From Cupriavidus basilensis (GTDB taxonomy: Bacteria > Pseudomonadota > Gammaproteobacteria > Burkholderiales > Burkholderiaceae), in the NCBI RefSeq assembly GCF_000876015.1, contig NZ_BBQM01000009.1:47956-111955 (forward strand): DNA of 64,000 nucleotides, read 5' to 3'. Below the pieces are notes generated by a model. That model was not told where the DNA came from. It searched no databases and saw only the letters and a list, made by a program, of their open reading frames with translations. The position numbers and the translations under genes are program-made. Shown piece after piece: positions 60,327 through 64,000 of the stretch (position 1 is the first letter of the stretch; the number at the start of each line of letters is the position of its first letter).

Positions 60327-63239
60327 ATGCCTGACACCGCCACGCGCGACACGCCGCCGCGGCCCGATCCCGACGCCCTGCTGCAACGCATGCAGGCCGA
60401 GGGCGAGCGCGCCGCGCGCGGCAGGCTGCGCGTGTATTTCGGCGCCTCGGCCGGCGTGGGCAAGACCTTCGCCATGCTGGCCGCGGCGCGCGCGCTGCGC
60501 GAGCAGGGCAGCGACGTGCTGGTCGGCGTGGTGGAAACCCACGGCCGCGCCGAGACCGAGGCGCTGCTCGACGGCCTCGAGCGGCTGCCGCCGAAGGCCA
60601 TGCCGCACCAGAAGCTGGACGGCCGCGTGCTGCACGAGTTCGATCTCGACGGCGCGCTGGCGCGGCACCCGGCGCTGATCCTGGTCGACGAGCTCGCGCA
60701 TTCCAACGCGCCCGGCAGCCGCCATCCGAAGCGCTGGCAGGACATCGAGGAACTGCTCTCGGCCGGCATCGACGTGTGGACCACCGTCAACGTCCAGCAT
60801 CTCGACAGCCTCAACGAGGCGGTCGGCGGCATCACCGGCATCCGCGTGTGGGAGACCGTGCCCGACACGGTGTTCGACGATGCCGACGAAGTGATCCTGG
60901 TGGACCTGCCCGCCGACGAGCTGCTGCGGCGCCTGCGCGACGGCAAGGTCTACATGCCGGAGCAGGCGCGCACCGCGGCCAGCAATTTCTTCCGCAAGGG
61001 CAACCTGATCGCGCTGCGCGAGCTGGCGCTGCGCCGCACCGCCGACCGCGTGGACGACGACGTGCGCGCCTACCGCCACGCCGAATCGATCCGCCCGGTG
61101 TGGCGCACGCGCGAGGCGGTGCTGGCCTGCATCGGCACCGGCGACGATGCCGCGCAGGTGGTCAAGAGCGCGCGGCGGCTGGCCGGCCAGCTCGATTGCG
61201 ACTGGCACGTGGTGACGGTGGCCACGCCGCGCCTGGCGCCGCTGGCCGCGCCGGCGCGCGCCAGCCTGGAAGCGGCGATGCGGCTGGCCGAGGAGCTCGG
61301 CGCGCGCACCGAGACGCTGGCCGGCAGCGACATCGTGCAGGCCGTGACCGGCTACGTGCGCCGCCACAACCTGACCAAGGTGGTGGTGGGACGCGCGCCC
61401 GGCGCGTGGCACCGCGCCGGCGGCGGCGTGCTGGCGCGCGGCCGCGCGCTGCTGGCGCTTGCGCTGGCGCCGTTCCTGGGCGCGCGCGCGTGGCTGTTCG
61501 GGCGCCACAGCTTTGCCGATTCGCTGGCGCTGGGCTGCCCCGAGATCGACGTGATCCGCGTGGCCGCCGACGCGATGGCGGCCGACGCGCGCGGCCGCGC
61601 GCAGCCGGCGGCGGGACCGGGTTCGCGCGCGGACGTGCGCGGCGACCTCGATGCCGGCGCGGCCGGCGTGGCCGACGGCGAGCGCGGCGTGGCGGCGCGT
61701 CGCCTCGACTACCTGTGGGCGGTGGCGTGGTGCGCCGGCGCCAGCGTGCTGTCGGCGCTGGCGCGGCCGTGGTTCGAGCTGGTCAACATCGCCATGCTGT
61801 TCCTGGCCGCGGTGGTGGCGGTGGCGCTGCGCCACGGGCGCGGGCCGGCCGCGCTGGCCTCGGTGGTGTCGGTGGCGGCCTTCGACTTTTTCTTCGTGCC
61901 GCCGCGGCTGTCGTTCTCGGTCAGCGACGTGCAGTACCTCGTGACCTTCGTGGTGATGCTCACCGTGGGCCTGGTGATCGGCCAGCTGACCGCCGGGCTG
62001 CGCGAGCAGGCGCGCGTGTCGGTCGAGCGCGAGACCGAGGCGCGCACGCTCTACGAGCTGGCGCGCGAGCTGTCGGCCGCGCTGGTGCCCGAGCAGATCG
62101 TCGCCATCGGCAGCCGCTTCCTGCAAGCCGCGCTCGGCGCGCGCTCGGCCTTTTTCCTGGTCTCGCCCAAGGGCCGCCTGATGGCGCCCGCGGTGGACCC
62201 GGACCAGCGCGCCAGCGGCGCCATCGACCCGGTGCTGGCGCAATGGGTGTTCGACCACGGCCAGCCCGCCGGCACCGGCACCCACACGCTGCCCGGCAGC
62301 ACCGTGCTCTACCTGCCGCTCAAGGCGCCGATGCGCACGCGCGGCGTGCTCGCGGTGGAGCCGCAGGCGTGGCGCGCGCTGGCGCAGCCCGAGCTGCGCC
62401 GCCAGGCTGACGTGTTCGCCACGCTGATCGCCATCGCCATCGAGCGGCTGCACTACGTGGAGGTGGCGCAGCAGGCGCTGGTGTCGATGGAGTCCGAGCG
62501 GCTGCGCAGCTCGCTGCTGGCCGCGGTCTCGCACGACCTGCGCACGCCGCTGACCAGCCTGGTCGGCATGGCCGAGACCATGCAGCGCGCCGAGCCGCCG
62601 CTGCCGCCGCCGCTGGCCGAGACCGTCGCCGCCATGCGCGAGCAGGCGCTGCGCATGCGCACGATGGTCATCAACCTGCTCGACATGGCGCGCCTGCAGA
62701 GCCGCGACGTGCACATGCGCAAGGAGTGGCAGTCGTGCGAGGAAATGGTCGGCGCGGCGCTGGCCGCCATGCGCGACGCGCTCGCGCGCCACCGCGTGTC
62801 GGTGTCCGGGCTGGCCGCGCTGCCGCTGGTGGAATGCGACGCCGTGCTGATGGAGCGCGTGCTGTGCAACCTGCTGGAGAACGCCGCCAAGTACACGCCG
62901 GCGGGCACCGCTATCCGCGTCTCGGGCGAGCTGGCCGACACCGAGGTGCGGCTGGTGGTGGCCGACCAGGGCCCGGGCGTGCCGCGCGGGCAGGAACAGT
63001 CGATCTTCCAGAAATTCACGCGCGGCGAGCGCGAATCGGCCACCGCCGGCGTGGGCCTGGGCCTGGCCGTGTGCGAAGCCATCGTGCAGGCGCACGGCGG
63101 GCGCATCTGGGTGGAGAGCGCGGGCGGAGACGATGGCGAAGGCCGCGGCGCGCGCTTCGTGGTGGCGCTGCCGCGCGGCACGCCGCCCGCGGTCGAGCCC
63201 GAAGCCGCGGCGGGCGCAACACACAAGGAACCTCACTGA
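60327..63239 (+). CDS. kdpD: Sensor histidine kinase KdpD
   Basis: A 970-residue membrane sensor that controls kdp expression in response to potassium limitation. The N-terminal KdpD domain (about 20-230) has the Walker-like GASAGVGKT and DELAHSNAPGSRHPKRWQD. A USP-like domain (about 240-370) and four closely spaced membrane helices (about 460-560) follow, then a GAF-like region. The kinase core has the H-box AAVSHDLRTPLTSL, N-box NLLENAAKYTP and G-boxes DQGPGVP and GVGLGLAVCEAIV. It is a little longer than E. coli KdpD (894), mainly between the USP domain and the membrane part. kdpE starts 1 bp after its stop. Confidence 0.97.
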   Translation: MPDTATRDTPPRPDPDALLQRMQAEGERAARGRLRVYFGASAGVGKTFAMLAAARALREQGSDVLVGVVETHGRAETEALLDGLERLPPKAMPHQKLDGRVLHEFDLDGALARHPALILVDELAHSNAPGSRHPKRWQDIEELLSAGIDVWTTVNVQHLDSLNEAVGGITGIRVWETVPDTVFDDADEVILVDLPADELLRRLRDGKVYMPEQARTAASNFFRKGNLIALRELALRRTADRVDDDVRAYRHAESIRPVWRTREAVLACIGTGDDAAQVVKSARRLAGQLDCDWHVVTVATPRLAPLAAPARASLEAAMRLAEELGARTETLAGSDIVQAVTGYVRRHNLTKVVVGRAPGAWHRAGGGVLARGRALLALALAPFLGARAWLFGRHSFADSLALGCPEIDVIRVAADAMAADARGRAQPAAGPGSRADVRGDLDAGAAGVADGERGVAARRLDYLWAVAWCAGASVLSALARPWFELVNIAMLFLAAVVAVALRHGRGPAALASVVSVAAFDFFFVPPRLSFSVSDVQYLVTFVVMLTVGLVIGQLTAGLREQARVSVERETEARTLYELARELSAALVPEQIVAIGSRFLQAALGARSAFFLVSPKGRLMAPAVDPDQRASGAIDPVLAQWVFDHGQPAGTGTHTLPGSTVLYLPLKAPMRTRGVLAVEPQAWRALAQPELRRQADVFATLIAIAIERLHYVEVAQQALVSMESERLRSSLLAAVSHDLRTPLTSLVGMAETMQRAEPPLPPPLAETVAAMREQALRMRTMVINLLDMARLQSRDVHMRKEWQSCEEMVGAALAAMRDALARHRVSVSGLAALPLVECDAVLMERVLCNLLENAAKYTPAGTAIRVSGELADTEVRLVVADQGPGVPRGQEQSIFQKFTRGERESATAGVGLGLAVCEAIVQAHGGRIWVESAGGDDGEGRGARFVVALPRGTPPAVEPEAAAGATHKEPH

Positions 63240-63240
63240 G

Positions 63241-63936
63241 ATGGCATTCGATTTTTCGCCCACGGTACTGCTGGTCGAGGACGAGCCGCATATCCGCCGC
63301 TTCGTGCGCGAGGCGCTGCAGGCCGAAGGCTGCGCCGTGCACGAGGCCGAGACGCTCAAGCGCGGCCTGATCGACGCCGGCACGCGCCAGCCCGACATCG
63401 TGATCCTCGACCTCGGCCTGCCCGACGGCGACGGCATGACGCTGATCCGCGAGATGCGCACCTGGACCGAAGTGCCGGTGCTGGTGCTGTCCGCGCGCAG
63501 CGGCGAGGACGACAAGATCGCCGCGCTCGACGCCGGCGCCGACGACTACCTCACCAAGCCGTTCGGCGTCGGCGAACTGATCGCGCGCGTGCGCGTGCTG
63601 CTGCGCCGGCACGCCCGCCTCAATCCCCAGGGCAGCGCGCTGGTCGCCTTCGGCGACGTGCAGATCGATCTCGCCAACCGCGTGGTCACGCGGGCCGGCG
63701 AGGACGTCCACCTGACACCGATCGAATACCGCCTGCTGGCGGTGCTGATCGCGCACCGCGGCAAGGTCATGACGCACCGCGAGCTGCTGCGCGAGGTGTG
63801 GGGGCCGGCGCATTCGGAGAGCAGTCACTATCTGCGTGTCTATATGGGGCACCTGCGGCAGAAGCTGGAGAGGGATTCGGCGCAGCCGGTGCATTTGATG
63901 ACGGAGTTGGGGGTGGGGTATAGGTTTGTGGGATAG
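63241..63936 (+). CDS. kdpE: Response regulator KdpE
   Basis: A 231-residue OmpR-family activator of the kdp promoter. The receiver holds the acidic pair in VEDEPHIRR, the phospho-acceptor Asp in VILDLGLPDGDGM, Ser in LVLSAR and Lys in YLTKPFG. The winged helix (about 130-228) has LTPIEYRLLAVLIAHRGKVMTHRELL and LRVYMGHLRQKLE. Its last 20 codons shift to T/G-ending codons, as seen at the end of mazG. It likely binds the site at 54985-55003. Confidence 0.97.
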   Translation: MAFDFSPTVLLVEDEPHIRRFVREALQAEGCAVHEAETLKRGLIDAGTRQPDIVILDLGLPDGDGMTLIREMRTWTEVPVLVLSARSGEDDKIAALDAGADDYLTKPFGVGELIARVRVLLRRHARLNPQGSALVAFGDVQIDLANRVVTRAGEDVHLTPIEYRLLAVLIAHRGKVMTHRELLREVWGPAHSESSHYLRVYMGHLRQKLERDSAQPVHLMTELGVGYRFVG

Positions 63937-64000
63937 GGGTTTGTTTGTGTTTTGGCTTTAAAGTCGAAGTCAACTTCTTAACGTCAAAGTCAACATCAAA
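63937..64000. repeat. Start of an extragenic element after kdpE
   Basis: AT-richer, GT-rich sequence beginning at the kdpE stop. It contains CTTAACGT (63977-63984) followed by GTCAAAGTCAA, matching the CTTAACGT and GTCAAA array after mazG (21130-21171). The element continues beyond the window. Confidence 0.7.

Overview
The window is very GC-rich, gene-dense DNA with strong G/C preference at codon third positions. Gene content points to a member of the Burkholderiaceae, most likely Cupriavidus or a close relative: a Burkholderiales-type trimeric porin, a Bug-family (tripartite tricarboxylate) binding protein, a minCDE operon, a second-type IF-1, a cyanase/carbonic anhydrase pair and a complete kdpFABCDE cluster. 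No rRNA, tRNA, integrase, transposase or CRISPR array was seen. The genus is an inference from gene families, not from a marker gene.

Layout. 1-3.4 kb: end of a polar amino-acid ABC transporter (ATPase and binding protein) and a UxaA-type sugar-acid dehydratase. 3.4-5.1 kb: cynTS on the minus strand with a dyad over its putative -10. 5.1-9.2 kb: small genes, including a trypsin-like protease, an IF-1 that starts with TTG, several uncharacterised proteins under 110 residues and a DUF3293 protein.

9.26-21.05 kb is the most interesting segment. It holds a tight four-gene operon (AAA+ ATPase, a 418-aa helical protein, a ZorA/MotA-like channel with a long coiled-coil tail, a ZorB/OmpA-like stator). 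After it come a DUF445 membrane protein, a two-domain DUF2779 nuclease, a NERD-domain helicase, an unrecognised 254-aa protein, a WYL-domain regulator and a MazG-like pyrophosphohydrolase. Three intergenic spacers in this segment carry the same dyad, TCTGCGCA-N5-TGCGCAGA: before the WYL gene (shared with mazG), before the 254-aa gene, and between the AAA+ operon and DUF445. I read this as a candidate stress or defence island under one WYL-type regulator, with a Zorya-like motor that lacks the known Zorya effectors.

21.05-22.18 kb is a non-coding repeat block. 22.18-26.7 kb encodes a tiny lipoprotein, a Tat-exported phosphocholine-type phospholipase C and a phosphodiesterase-like lipoprotein. 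27-49.8 kb is mostly housekeeping and metabolic genes: BNR-repeat protein, DUF72, dbpA, RIO-like kinase, CBS protein, two MFS exporters, glutathione peroxidase, MBL-fold protein, GST with a divergent LysR gene, FAH-family hydrolase, two M20 peptidases, AraC regulator, MCP-like protein and Bug protein. It ends with a divergent pair of OmpR-type regulators, one of which has lost its phosphorylation site. 50-55 kb: porin, minCDE and corA. 55-64 kb: the kdp operon, preceded by a site that matches the E. coli KdpE box as I remember it and by an undescribed 55-codon ORF. Tandem repeats and palindromes are common between genes throughout.
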